A DNA stretch of 38,510 nt. It comes from Methanoregulaceae archaeon. Its GTDB lineage: Archaea; Halobacteriota; Methanomicrobia; Methanomicrobiales; Methanospirillaceae. Within the stretch, counting starts at the first letter, position 1, and the number at the start of each line of letters is the position of its first letter. Position numbers and translations under genes: made by a program. Below, in pieces: positions 1 to 7,258 of this stretch. The stretch is from contig JAJFVA010000018.1 of the NCBI GenBank assembly GCA_021371995.1, positions 1 through 38,510 of the forward strand, given 5' to 3'. The notes beneath the pieces are model-generated. The model saw only the letters and a program-made list of their open reading frames with translations, was not told where the DNA came from and did no database searches.

Positions 1-1430
1 TCTATAAAGCGTGGAAGGAGTACCGCCCCGAACATATTTTTGTCCTTGTCTGGGCTTTCTTTATCATCGTCGCAGCCTTCCGGCAGGTCCGGTATGAATA
101 CTACCTTGCGGTGAACATTGCCCTTCTCGGTGGGATCTGTGTCGGATATGCCCTTGAGCGGGCATGGCCGGATATCAGGGCAATGGGAAAGAAAGCAGCG
201 GTGAAAGAACCACTAGAAGAACCTAAAGAACAGAAGGGATCAGCGAAGAGGAAGAAAGCAGAGAAGGTCCAGCAGAAAGCCGTTTCGAAAACAAAAATCA
301 ATTATGTCAACATCCTTGTTGCCGGGCTCGTCTGTGCCTGCGCCCTCATCTTTGCCGTCACATCGGTGCAGCTCCAGTATGCCGTAGCATCATCCGGAGC
401 AATCAGGATGAACCAGGACTGGCGGGAGTCGCTTGAGTGGATGAATGCCCATACCCCGGAAACCGGCATGGAGTATGAAACCCTGTACGACAGGGACACA
501 TTCTCTTATCCGGAAACCGCGTACGGAGTCATGTCATGGTGGGACTACGGGCACATGATCACGTATATCGCCAAACGGATACCGAACTCCAACCCGTTCC
601 AGGCGGGAGTGGCTGGTCCCAACGGCTCTGCGGCATTTTTTATCTCCCAGTCCGAAGAGACCACCAACCAGATCGCTGAGAACCAGGGGACACGGTACGT
701 CATCACCGATATCGAAATGACGGCCGGCAAGTTCTGGGCGATGGCGACCTGGTACAATTCCACGGAAAAACAGGGTCCCTACGAGAACATCTTCCTTGTT
801 CCCGAGAATTCTCAGGGAGCCTCTTCCTATAGTCCGGTCACCGTTTACACTGACAAGTATTTCATGACAACGATTGCCCGCCTTCACAATTTCGACGGCT
901 CATATACCCCTGCAGGACAGGTCTACTATATCGAATACACGACAAATTCCGGTGTCGGGCCTTACCCTGTGATCACGACTGCAACTGCGATGGACGCTGC
1001 CCAGGCAAAGGCTGCGGCAGACCAGTATAACCAGCAGGCAGAGCCGGGAACCGGAGCGGCGGCAGTCAGTTCGCTCATCATCCAGCCGAGCATAGACGTT
1101 CCTGCCCTCCGCCATTATCGGCTCGTGCACGAATCACCGACCGATGTCTTCGCAGAGGCCTCACCGGATGTCAGGTACGTGAAGGTCTTTGAGTACGTAC
1201 CCGGTGCCCGGATCAGGGGAGAAGGAACCATCGAGCTTCCGCTCGTGTCTAATACGGGGAGATCATTTGTTTACCGCCAGGCGAGCGTGAACGGAGAGTT
1301 TATTGTGCCGTATTCAACCGAAGGGAATCCCTACGAAGTGCGGGCGACCGGCAAGTATCGCATCGCGGGCACGGGTGAGGAGTTCTCGGTTTCCGAGGAT
1401 GCGGTCATGAGAGGCCTTCAGATCAGTTGA
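1..1430 (+). CDS. aglB: Oligosaccharyltransferase STT3/AglB, C-terminal part (5' end outside window)
   Basis: The frame is open from the first complete codon (base 3) and ends with TGA at 1428-1430, giving 476 residues of a larger membrane protein. AglB/STT3 moves a lipid-linked glycan onto Asn in N-X-S/T sequons on the outer face of the membrane. The hallmark WWDYG motif lies at about 537-551, just after a predicted last membrane segment (about 301-367). Before that segment is a long Lys/Glu-rich loop (about 183-300). The part after WWDYG is the soluble extracytoplasmic domain, about 300 residues. The N-terminal catalytic Asp residues would be upstream of the window. The next gene begins 3 nt downstream, so the two are probably cotranscribed. 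Family assignment is firm. Confidence 0.93.
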   Translation, partial: YKAWKEYRPEHIFVLVWAFFIIVAAFRQVRYEYYLAVNIALLGGICVGYALERAWPDIRAMGKKAAVKEPLEEPKEQKGSAKRKKAEKVQQKAVSKTKINYVNILVAGLVCACALIFAVTSVQLQYAVASSGAIRMNQDWRESLEWMNAHTPETGMEYETLYDRDTFSYPETAYGVMSWWDYGHMITYIAKRIPNSNPFQAGVAGPNGSAAFFISQSEETTNQIAENQGTRYVITDIEMTAGKFWAMATWYNSTEKQGPYENIFLVPENSQGASSYSPVTVYTDKYFMTTIARLHNFDGSYTPAGQVYYIEYTTNSGVGPYPVITTATAMDAAQAKAAADQYNQQAEPGTGAAAVSSLIIQPSIDVPALRHYRLVHESPTDVFAEASPDVRYVKVFEYVPGARIRGEGTIELPLVSNTGRSFVYRQASVNGEFIVPYSTEGNPYEVRATGKYRIAGTGEEFSVSEDAVMRGLQIS

Positions 1431-1433
1431 GAG

Positions 1434-2411
1434 ATGACGCACCAGTGCTCAGCTATCTGCGGGGAGGAATTTGCTGCCCACGACATGGAGATCTCCCGTG
1501 AGAACCGGGCACGCATCGAAAATGCCATGGCACACCTGCCGGACTATGTTATCCGGCATGGCCCCGAACCTGCACTTGTCGAGGATCTCGAGCGGGTCCA
1601 CAATCCCCGGCATATCCGGATGATCGAGGAGTTCAGCTCGTATGGGGGCCTCCATTACATCGACATGGACACGTATGTGACGGGGGAGTCATTCACCACA
1701 GCACTCCTTGCCACAGGCTCCTCAATCAGAGCTGCCGGACGTGCTCTTGACGGTGAGCACTGCTTCGCCCTCATCCGCCCTCCCGGGCACCATGCTGAAC
1801 CCGACCGTGCCATGGGGTTCTGCCTCTTCAACAATGCCGCGGTTGCGGCTGCATGGGCGCTCGAGAAGGTCGACCGTGTTGCAATCGTCGACTGGGACCT
1901 GCACCACGGAAATGGCACCCAGAAGATCTTCTACCGGAGTGACCGGGTTCTGTTCTGTTCAATCCACCAGAGTAACGCCTTTCCCGGCACCGGATGGATC
2001 GATGAGATCGGGGAAGGCAGGGGGAGGGGCTTTTCCCTGAACGCCCCGGTTTTACCCGGCAGCACCATCGATGACTATGCCTATGTATTCGGGGAGGTGT
2101 TCGCAGAGGCCATCTCCCACTTTTCACCTGACCTCCTCATCGTCTCTGCCGGCCAGGACCCTTTGTCCGATGACCCCATGGAGGGGATGCGCCTCCTCCC
2201 GCGTGACTTCGCCATCCTGACCCGGATACTCATGGAAGCCCATGACAATCCCCTCGCGCTTGTCCTCGAGGGGGGATACGGACCATCACTTGGGGATGCG
2301 GTTGCTGCAGTATTTTATGCCCTGCATGGAAAGCCTGTCAGGATGCCGTTTGGTGATCCCCGCGAGAGTACGATAAAGACCGTAACCCATCTGAAAAAAG
2401 TGATGATATAA
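1434..2411 (+). CDS. Histone deacetylase family hydrolase (class II HDAC/acetylpolyamine amidohydrolase-like)
   Basis: A 325-residue zinc-dependent deacetylase. The conserved chain of motifs is present: RPPGHHAEPDRAMGFC with the tandem active-site His pair, DWDLHHGNGTQ with the Asp and His zinc ligands, SAGQDPLSDDPM supplying the second zinc Asp, and LEGGY with the transition-state Tyr. All catalytic residues are therefore in place and the length is typical. Substrates of archaeal members are mostly unknown; acetyl-lysine proteins, acetylpolyamines or other N-acetyl groups are possible. The ATG follows the aglB stop by 3 nt, which suggests a shared transcript. I cannot tell from sequence whether it acts on glycan N-acetyl groups or on proteins. 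Confidence 0.93.
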   Translation: MTHQCSAICGEEFAAHDMEISRENRARIENAMAHLPDYVIRHGPEPALVEDLERVHNPRHIRMIEEFSSYGGLHYIDMDTYVTGESFTTALLATGSSIRAAGRALDGEHCFALIRPPGHHAEPDRAMGFCLFNNAAVAAAWALEKVDRVAIVDWDLHHGNGTQKIFYRSDRVLFCSIHQSNAFPGTGWIDEIGEGRGRGFSLNAPVLPGSTIDDYAYVFGEVFAEAISHFSPDLLIVSAGQDPLSDDPMEGMRLLPRDFAILTRILMEAHDNPLALVLEGGYGPSLGDAVAAVFYALHGKPVRMPFGDPRESTIKTVTHLKKVMI

Positions 2412-2879
2412 GACCGGTATGTCCCTATAAGCCCGCTGATACCCTGGTACAATGGCGGATTGCGATTCAGTTCAGATCTCTTTTTAAAAAGGGGATAGTG
2501 ACAATCTAACTACCGACCTTTTTGTCGAACGATAAAAATAATCGCGTTATATTGAGGCGGGTTTCCATGTTGTTTTGTGAATATCAGATGATAATTTCGT
2601 TTTCAAGGTCAATGTAACTAGTTTTTGAATCGCCGCCGGGGCGCCCTTCGGGGGCGGCTGGGTCAATCGCATATAAGAAGTGAGACCGGCAACCCGCACT
2701 TTTTCCTCCCGGATTTTAGTGACTGTATTTTCCTTACTTCCCTGTCATAATTTGTGAGCGGGATTGGTGGTAACAATGCCACTATACCTTAAAAAAAATT
2801 GTGACTGGTGAAAAAAATTCGTTGTTGAGCCATGGCTTTGCAGATACTATGGCTCTTATCCGGGGATGAAACTCCCCCC
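2412..2879. other. Non-coding 468-bp convergent intergenic region with strong hairpins
   Basis: No convincing gene was found here. The region holds a 12-nt palindrome of T5-A5 flanked by C and G (2480-2491). A very GC-rich hairpin follows, with GCCGCC at 2632-2637 pairing with GGCGGC at 2653-2658 around an inner CCC-TTC-GGG. A TATA-like CATATAAG lies near 2669-2676. Two hairpins sit at 2827-2855 (7-bp stem) and 2862-2877 (5-bp stem). The hairpins near the ycaO end, followed on the minus strand by T7 (2811-2817) and T8 (2791-2798), look like its terminator. The GC-rich hairpin and TATA-like site are unexplained. Confidence 0.6.
2791..2877 (-). terminator. Probable terminator of ycaO
   Basis: Reading from the ycaO stop on the minus strand there is a GGGGA/TCCCC hairpin (2862-2877), then a 7-bp stem (2827-2833 with 2849-2855), then runs of seven and eight T. 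Archaeal termination depends mainly on oligo-T, so the T-runs are the main evidence. Confidence 0.55.
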
Positions 2880-4055
2880 CTATTTTGTTCGTTTCCGGAC
2901 ACGGTCGCGGTTCACATGCGAAACCTCGAGCCCGGGGATAATTACCCTGACAACCGGAATTGTGGTCCTTGTAAGATCACAGACGCAGACCCGTTCAGCA
3001 TGAGGTTTGATTTCAGAAAGAACCATGCGGATATCATCGTCAATGTATGGGGTACTCAGGTCCTCAACTGAAGAGACCGGTACTTCTTCTGCCCGGGAAA
3101 ACCACTCCCTGTTTATCCGTTTCATCCGTTCATAGCCTGCCCGCTCTACCAGGCTTTTACGGCCGGGATTTTCGCGTCCGCCGAAGAGATGTGATGCACG
3201 GCTCTGGGCGACCTCGGTGAGTGCCCGGAGTGCAGCAATCGCCGGATCGGGATGGGTTCCCGAGCCCATCACCAGGAGTTCGGGATCTTTGCTGACCGTA
3301 TCATCTGCAGCCGCTGCAACGGTGGGAACCCGTGTTCTTCCCGGAAGGAGCCAGAGATGGATCTCAATCCCATGAGACTCCATCCGGTCCTGCACTTCTT
3401 TAGCCGGGCACGCACGGTCAATTACCAGTCGCCGGCCCATACACCGGTTCCGTTCAGCCATGCTCATATCGTCGCGTTCCATCACCTCGAGAAGTGCATG
3501 GAGGATTGCCTCCTCCCTCACATTCCCGCTTGCGAGGCCATTGGTATCGCTCTGGAACAGTGCAGACGTCATCCCCATGGTGTCGTACGGGTGAAAGACT
3601 GCATTGCTCGGGACAAGGACCTCCTCACCGGAAAGCAGGTCATGGGCTCTGCTCCAGTGGATTCTCTCCCCCTGGGTAAGCGGACGGGGAAGGATAATAT
3701 CTGCGGGGTTCAAGGTCCGGTGAACGGGAAGATCTTCATACGCGGCGAATTCCATAGGATCCATCCGGTATTCTGCACTGTACCGCTCCACCGCCTCCAT
3801 CATGGCCGAAACCTTTGCCTGGACCGGGTCCTTGCCTTTGCCTGCGTGGTAGCGGGCCGCTCCCCGCACGGCGCGGGGACGGTATGCAGAAAAACAAGGG
3901 ATACCGAGGCGGTCTGCATGGGTGATATCGATCACCTCCTCAACCCCGATAACCGTCATGAGCGGCTCGACCGCTTCAAGTGTCTCGGGAGGAGATCGCA
4001 CCCGGTGCGTGCCTTCCAGGAAGTGTTTTTTTACGCGCTGCAGGGTATGGCTCAT
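2880..4055 (-). CDS. ycaO: YcaO-domain protein, methanogenesis marker 1 type (McrA glycine thioamidation)
   Basis: A 391-residue YcaO protein. YcaO enzymes use ATP to activate a backbone amide. In methanogens the family member called methanogenesis marker 1 is required, with TfuA, for thioglycine formation in the McrA subunit of methyl-coenzyme M reductase. Sequence support is the conserved block with EAVERYSAEY near residue 90, a second Glu-rich stretch (LEVMERDDMS, about 190), and the ATG at 4053-4055 preceded by a TATA-like element. No tfuA gene lies nearby in this window, whereas the two are adjacent in many methanogens. It is transcribed divergently from a DUF2098 gene. The marker-1 assignment is from recognition of the N-terminal region and length. 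Confidence 0.85.
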   Translation of the reverse strand: MSHTLQRVKKHFLEGTHRVRSPPETLEAVEPLMTVIGVEEVIDITHADRLGIPCFSAYRPRAVRGAARYHAGKGKDPVQAKVSAMMEAVERYSAEYRMDPMEFAAYEDLPVHRTLNPADIILPRPLTQGERIHWSRAHDLLSGEEVLVPSNAVFHPYDTMGMTSALFQSDTNGLASGNVREEAILHALLEVMERDDMSMAERNRCMGRRLVIDRACPAKEVQDRMESHGIEIHLWLLPGRTRVPTVAAAADDTVSKDPELLVMGSGTHPDPAIAALRALTEVAQSRASHLFGGRENPGRKSLVERAGYERMKRINREWFSRAEEVPVSSVEDLSTPYIDDDIRMVLSEIKPHAERVCVCDLTRTTIPVVRVIIPGLEVSHVNRDRVRKRTK

Positions 4056-4111
4056 CAGTCATCATAGCACAGAAAATATCTTTATGGTATCCCTGTATCT
4101 CTTTGTTAGCT
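4056..4111. promoter_or_regulatory. 56-bp shared divergent promoter (ycaO / DUF2098)
   Basis: Only 56 bp separate the two divergent ATGs. A minus-strand TATA-like GATATTTTCT (about 4071-4080) lies next to a plus-strand TTTATGGTA (4081-4089). Each is about 20-30 bp from its start codon, so both messages would be leaderless or nearly so. Confidence 0.55.
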
Positions 4112-4405
4112 ATGAACTCCGAGGAACTTGTGATCGGGATGCAGGTCCGCTATCCACGGACCGGAACGGCAGGCAGGGTGGCAAAGATTGAGCGACAGGG
4201 GGGAAATCTCTTCGCTGAGATTGACACCACCGGTCTTCTCTACCGTGCAGACCAGCTGGTGCCTGTCTCATTGCAGAAAGGAAAAGAGGAGCAGAAAAAG
4301 ACAGAAGACATCGAGAGGGTAAAAAAAGAACTGGAATTTATCTCCGGGACAGGGTTCCAGGAAGCGATCTCCCACTCTGACCAGAGCTGCGAGGGCGGTG
4401 GTTAG
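4112..4405 (+). CDS. DUF2098 family protein
   Basis: A 97-residue protein of a family found mainly in methanogens and of unknown function. The ATG at 4112 is preferred over upstream in-frame codons because it follows a TATA-like element by about 25 bp and because the family pattern begins here (GMQVRYPRTGTAGRV, then LLYRADQLVPV). The first 55 residues look like a small beta-barrel, SH3-like fold; the tail is charged and helical (KGKEEQKKTEDIERVKKEL). The stop overlaps the nikR stop by 2 nt in convergent orientation. Function cannot be read from the sequence; divergence from ycaO only hints at a methanogen-specific role. Confidence 0.8.
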   Translation: MNSEELVIGMQVRYPRTGTAGRVAKIERQGGNLFAEIDTTGLLYRADQLVPVSLQKGKEEQKKTEDIERVKKELEFISGTGFQEAISHSDQSCEGGG

Positions 4406-4824
4406 TCATTGATCGGGATGGTTGTCAGCTTGACTGATTCCACCCCTTTCTGGGACATGAGCCGCTCTGCAAGTGTCTTTAAGTCTGCCCCGTCTCCGCG
4501 GATGAGGATGATCTCGAGACAACGCTCATGCGTTACATGTGAATGAAGCGTAGCCTGGATTATTCCCATAAACTCATGCTGGATATCGGTCAGGGTGGCA
4601 AGCAGCCCCCGCTGATCGTGGTCATAGATCATGGTGATCACTCCCTGGCGTTCCCCTTTCACATCAGACATCCATTTGTAATAGGTGATGTAACTCCGTA
4701 TTGCATCCCGTATCCCCTCTGAACGGGAGGAATAGCCGCGGTAGTTTATGATCTCATCAAACTTATCCAGCAGATTTTTTGGCAGTGATATCCCGATTCT
4801 CGAGAGCTCTGTGTCAACCGTCAT
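4402..4824 (-). CDS. nikR: Nickel-responsive transcriptional regulator NikR
   Basis: A 140-residue ribbon-helix-helix DNA-binding protein with a C-terminal ACT-like nickel-sensing domain. The N-terminal RHH (residues 4-50) contains RIGISLPKNLLDKFD. The nickel site is intact: His83, His94, His96 and Cys102 show the same 11-2-6 spacing as the E. coli ligands His76, His87, His89 and Cys95. NikR represses nickel uptake genes when nickel is plentiful. This fits an organism whose hydrogenase and methyl-CoM reductase both need nickel. No nickel transporter is in the window. An inverted repeat upstream (4839-4871) may be an autoregulatory site. Confidence 0.95.
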   Translation of the reverse strand: MTVDTELSRIGISLPKNLLDKFDEIINYRGYSSRSEGIRDAIRSYITYYKWMSDVKGERQGVITMIYDHDQRGLLATLTDIQHEFMGIIQATLHSHVTHERCLEIILIRGDGADLKTLAERLMSQKGVESVKLTTIPIND

Positions 4825-4838
4825 CTGGTGTAACCTCA

Positions 4839-4871
4839 GTTAAGGATATCTGCACCGACCCACCTCTTAAC
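4839..4871. promoter_or_regulatory. Inverted repeat upstream of nikR, possible operator
   Basis: GTTAAG (4839-4844) and CTTAAC (4866-4871) form a perfect 6-bp inverted repeat with a 21-bp spacer, 15-47 bp upstream of the nikR ATG. NikR-type operators are widely spaced inverted repeats, but the half-site and the 27-bp half-site distance differ from the E. coli site, so this is only a candidate. Confidence 0.3.
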
Positions 4872-4994
4872 CTTTCCGTATAGTCACAGGATGAAGTACA
4901 ACTTTTTCAGAATATTACTCAGTTGCCGTTATTCCCAGTTTATGATCTGAACCGTGCATTTCATATCCGAACCGGCGAAGCGGCGCATGACCGG

Positions 4995-5041
4995 TTTGTA
5001 TAAGTAGGTTCATTCAATATTGAATAAGGAGGTTTGATCGC
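4995..5041 (+). promoter_or_regulatory. aIF2-gamma promoter, 14-nt palindrome and Shine-Dalgarno
   Basis: A TATA-like TTTGTATAA (4995-5003) is followed at the expected start-site distance by the perfect palindrome ATTCAATATTGAAT (5012-5025). A full Shine-Dalgarno AAGGAGG (5026-5032) comes directly after it. The palindrome could be an operator over the start site or a weak mRNA hairpin next to the ribosome site. The Shine-Dalgarno ends 9 nt before the ATT at 5042 and so decides that start. Confidence 0.6.
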
Positions 5042-6280
5042 ATTTCGCGTGATGTAACAATTCCAGGCGTTAATATCGGAGTCGTCGGTCATGTGGATCA
5101 TGGGAAGACCACGCTCGTCTACGGGCTTACAAAGGCGTGGACGGATCGCCACAGTGAGGAGATAAAACGCGGCATCTCCATTCGCCTGGGGTACGCTGAT
5201 GCGACATTTTACCGGTGTGAACAATGTACCGGTCCGGATGCTCTTACCACAAGTCCGGACTGCCCGGTCTGCGGGACAAAGGCAGTGCCGTTCCGGTCCG
5301 TCTCATTCGTTGACGCCCCCGGGCACGAAACCCTGATGGCAACCATGCTTTCCGGATCAGCCCTCATGGACGGTGCCATGCTCGTGATTGCGGCGAATGA
5401 ACCCTGTCCGCAGCCCCAGACAAAAGAGCATCTGATGGCTCTCGAACTCGTCGGGATTAAGAGAATCGTGATCGTGCAGAACAAGATCGATGTAGTCTCC
5501 CAGAAAGACGCTCTCAGGCATTATGAGCAGATCAAGGCATTCGTGAAGGGCACGGTTGCAGAAAGTGCACCGATCATTCCGATATCAGCACAGAAATCGA
5601 TCAACATCGGAGCAGTGATCGAGGCGCTTGATACGGTCATTCCGGAAATAGAGAGGGATCCGGATGCAAACCCTGTCATGCTGGTTGCCCGCTCCTTTGA
5701 TATCAACAAGCCCGGTTCGAACTGGCGTGAAGTAAAGGGTGGGGTGATCGGGGGATCGCTCATTCGTGGTATCTTTAAGGAAGGGGATGATATCGAGATC
5801 CGCCCGGGCAGGCAGGTCCAGGCGGAGAACAAGATCCGGTGGGAGCCGATCACAACAAAGATCACCACCATCAATGCCGGGTCCAAAAAAATCATTGAAG
5901 CCGGACCCGGGGGACTGCTCGGGATAGGGACAAAACTCGATCCTGCCCTGACCAAGAGTGATGCGCTAGCCGGCCAGGTGGCCGGCCATGCGGGGGCGTT
6001 GCCCCCCGTCTGGGATCGCCTCCGGTTCCAGGTCACGCTCATGGAGCGTGTGGTGGGAGCCATGAGCGAGCTCTCGATTGAACCCCTCAAACATCATGAA
6101 CCTCTGATGCTCTCTGTCGGCACGGCAGTCACCGTCGGGGTGGTCACCAGTGCAAAGAAAGACCTGGCAGAAGTTACCCTGAAACGGCCGGTGTGTGCCG
6201 AGCCGGGTGCACGGATTGCAATCAGCCGCCAGCTGGGAGCCCGATGGCGTCTTATCGGGATGGGCGTCCTGACAGAGTAA
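5042..6280 (+). CDS. eif2g: Translation initiation factor aIF2 subunit gamma, probable ATT start
   Basis: The GTPase subunit that carries Met-tRNAi to the small ribosomal subunit. The G1 motif GHVDHGKT, G3 DAPGHE and G4 NKID are intact, and a zinc-ribbon insert CEQC...CPVC follows the switch region. Domains 2 and 3 complete a 412-residue product, the normal family length. The in-frame stop at 5021-5023 and the G1 motif bracket the start, and that interval has no ATG, GTG or TTG. The GTG at 5093 lies inside the P-loop and cannot be the start. ATT at 5042 gives (M)[10 protein letters not shown], which fits family N-termini, and lies 9 nt after AAGGAGG. A sequencing error is the alternative. It heads an operon with the PIN gene and rpoE1. 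Confidence 0.9.
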   Translation: MSRDVTIPGVNIGVVGHVDHGKTTLVYGLTKAWTDRHSEEIKRGISIRLGYADATFYRCEQCTGPDALTTSPDCPVCGTKAVPFRSVSFVDAPGHETLMATMLSGSALMDGAMLVIAANEPCPQPQTKEHLMALELVGIKRIVIVQNKIDVVSQKDALRHYEQIKAFVKGTVAESAPIIPISAQKSINIGAVIEALDTVIPEIERDPDANPVMLVARSFDINKPGSNWREVKGGVIGGSLIRGIFKEGDDIEIRPGRQVQAENKIRWEPITTKITTINAGSKKIIEAGPGGLLGIGTKLDPALTKSDALAGQVAGHAGALPPVWDRLRFQVTLMERVVGAMSELSIEPLKHHEPLMLSVGTAVTVGVVTSAKKDLAEVTLKRPVCAEPGARIAISRQLGARWRLIGMGVLTE

Positions 6281-6657
6281 GAGTCCTGCTTGATGCAAAT
6301 GCGCTGATGGCGCAGCTGCAGTTCAGGCTTGACATCTTTACAGAACTGACACAATGTATCGGTGGATATGAACCAGTATTACTCGACTGTGTGCGTGACG
6401 AACTGCGCGGCCTTGCCGCGGGCCATGGAAAGGACGGGTCATCTGCGCGGTCTGCGCTCATCCTTGCAGAGAGGTGTTCAGTTGTTGAAACCGGATCCCT
6501 TGAAGGGTCCGTGGATGAGAAGATCCTATATTATGCGAGCACGCATGGATGCATGGTATTCACAAACGACCGGGATCTCCGGACCGCCCTGCTTTCGCAT
6601 GGTGTGCCGGTAATCTCGCTCGCAGGAAAACAGAGGCTGGAAGTATTCAGGGAATAG
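6244..6657 (+). CDS. PIN-domain protein (archaeal Fcf1/Utp24-like or VapC9-like)
   Basis: A 137-residue PIN-fold nuclease candidate. The acidic residues expected for a metal site are visible: Asp in VLLDANALM, Glu/Asp around CVRDEL, Asp in SVDEKIL and Asp in [11 protein letters not shown]. The ATG at 6244 overlaps the aIF2-gamma end by 37 nt; no usable start codon lies between that gene's stop and the first motif, so the overlap appears real. Its position between aIF2-gamma and rpoE1 is a common archaeal gene order. A role in rRNA processing (Fcf1/Utp24-like) is suggested by family and context, and is not shown here. No antitoxin gene is adjacent, which argues against a VapBC toxin. Confidence 0.85.
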   Translation: MASYRDGRPDRVRVLLDANALMAQLQFRLDIFTELTQCIGGYEPVLLDCVRDELRGLAAGHGKDGSSARSALILAERCSVVETGSLEGSVDEKILYYASTHGCMVFTNDRDLRTALLSHGVPVISLAGKQRLEVFRE

Positions 6658-6664
6658 GTGGGTC

Positions 6665-7258
6665 ATGTATTACCGGATAAAACTGGCAGACAAGGTGCGG
6701 GTCCCCCCCCACCGTCTCGGTGAGGAGCTCAGGAAGGTGATCCTCGATGTGCTGCAGGAGCAGCTTGAAGGGAGCATCGACAAGGAGATTGGCATTTTTA
6801 TTGCCGTAACAAAAGTGCTTGACGTCGGAGAAGGAGAGATTGTTCCCGGCGATGGAGCGGTCTACTATGATGTCAATTTCGAGTCACTGGTCCTGCGGCT
6901 CAGCCTTCAGGAAGTGATCGAAGGCATGGTGGTTGAAACGACCAGTTTTGGTGCATTTGTGAGTCTGGGCCCGATAGATGCCATGCTCCATGTGAGCCAG
7001 ATCTCGGATGAATACATCAATTATGATGAGAAGAACGCCCGGCTGATCTGCCAGGAGTCCAAACGGTATATCGCAGTGGGTGAGACCATCCGCGTAAGGG
7101 TGGTGACCCTCTCCCTGAATGAGCGGGAGCCCCGTGACAGCAAGATTGGTCTCACCATGAGGCAATCAGGTCTGGGCACGGCCAAGTGGCTCGAAGAGGA
7201 TCTGGCAAAAGAGAAGGAGAAGGAGAAAGAGAAGGGTGGTGAGCGTGGCGGCCGCTAG
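6665..7258 (+). CDS. rpoE1: DNA-directed RNA polymerase subunit Rpo7 (RpoE1, E')
   Basis: A 197-residue stalk subunit of the archaeal RNA polymerase, homologous to eukaryotic RPB7. The N-terminal tip domain starts MYYRIKLADKVRVPP; an S1/OB domain follows from about residue 80, with VVETTSFGAFVSLGPIDAMLHVSQ. With Rpo4 it helps open the promoter and binds nascent RNA. The last 20 residues are a Lys/Glu repeat (KEKEKEKEK) encoded by a purine-only GAGAAG-type tract at about 7206-7235. That tract runs into the start of the next gene and may serve as its ribosome-binding site. It lies 7 nt after the PIN gene stop. Confidence 0.95.
   Translation: MYYRIKLADKVRVPPHRLGEELRKVILDVLQEQLEGSIDKEIGIFIAVTKVLDVGEGEIVPGDGAVYYDVNFESLVLRLSLQEVIEGMVVETTSFGAFVSLGPIDAMLHVSQISDEYINYDEKNARLICQESKRYIAVGETIRVRVVTLSLNEREPRDSKIGLTMRQSGLGTAKWLEEDLAKEKEKEKEKGGERGGR

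Noticed and set aside
3252-4067. Long open frame (271 codons) on the plus strand over ycaO
   Set aside because: It is fully antisense to the well-supported ycaO gene, has no recognisable motif, and the Cys/His/Arg-rich composition is that of a shadow frame.
6244-6657. VapC toxin of a toxin-antitoxin pair
   Set aside because: The PIN protein has no adjacent small antitoxin gene and sits in a conserved translation/transcription operon, so a processing-nuclease relative is more likely.
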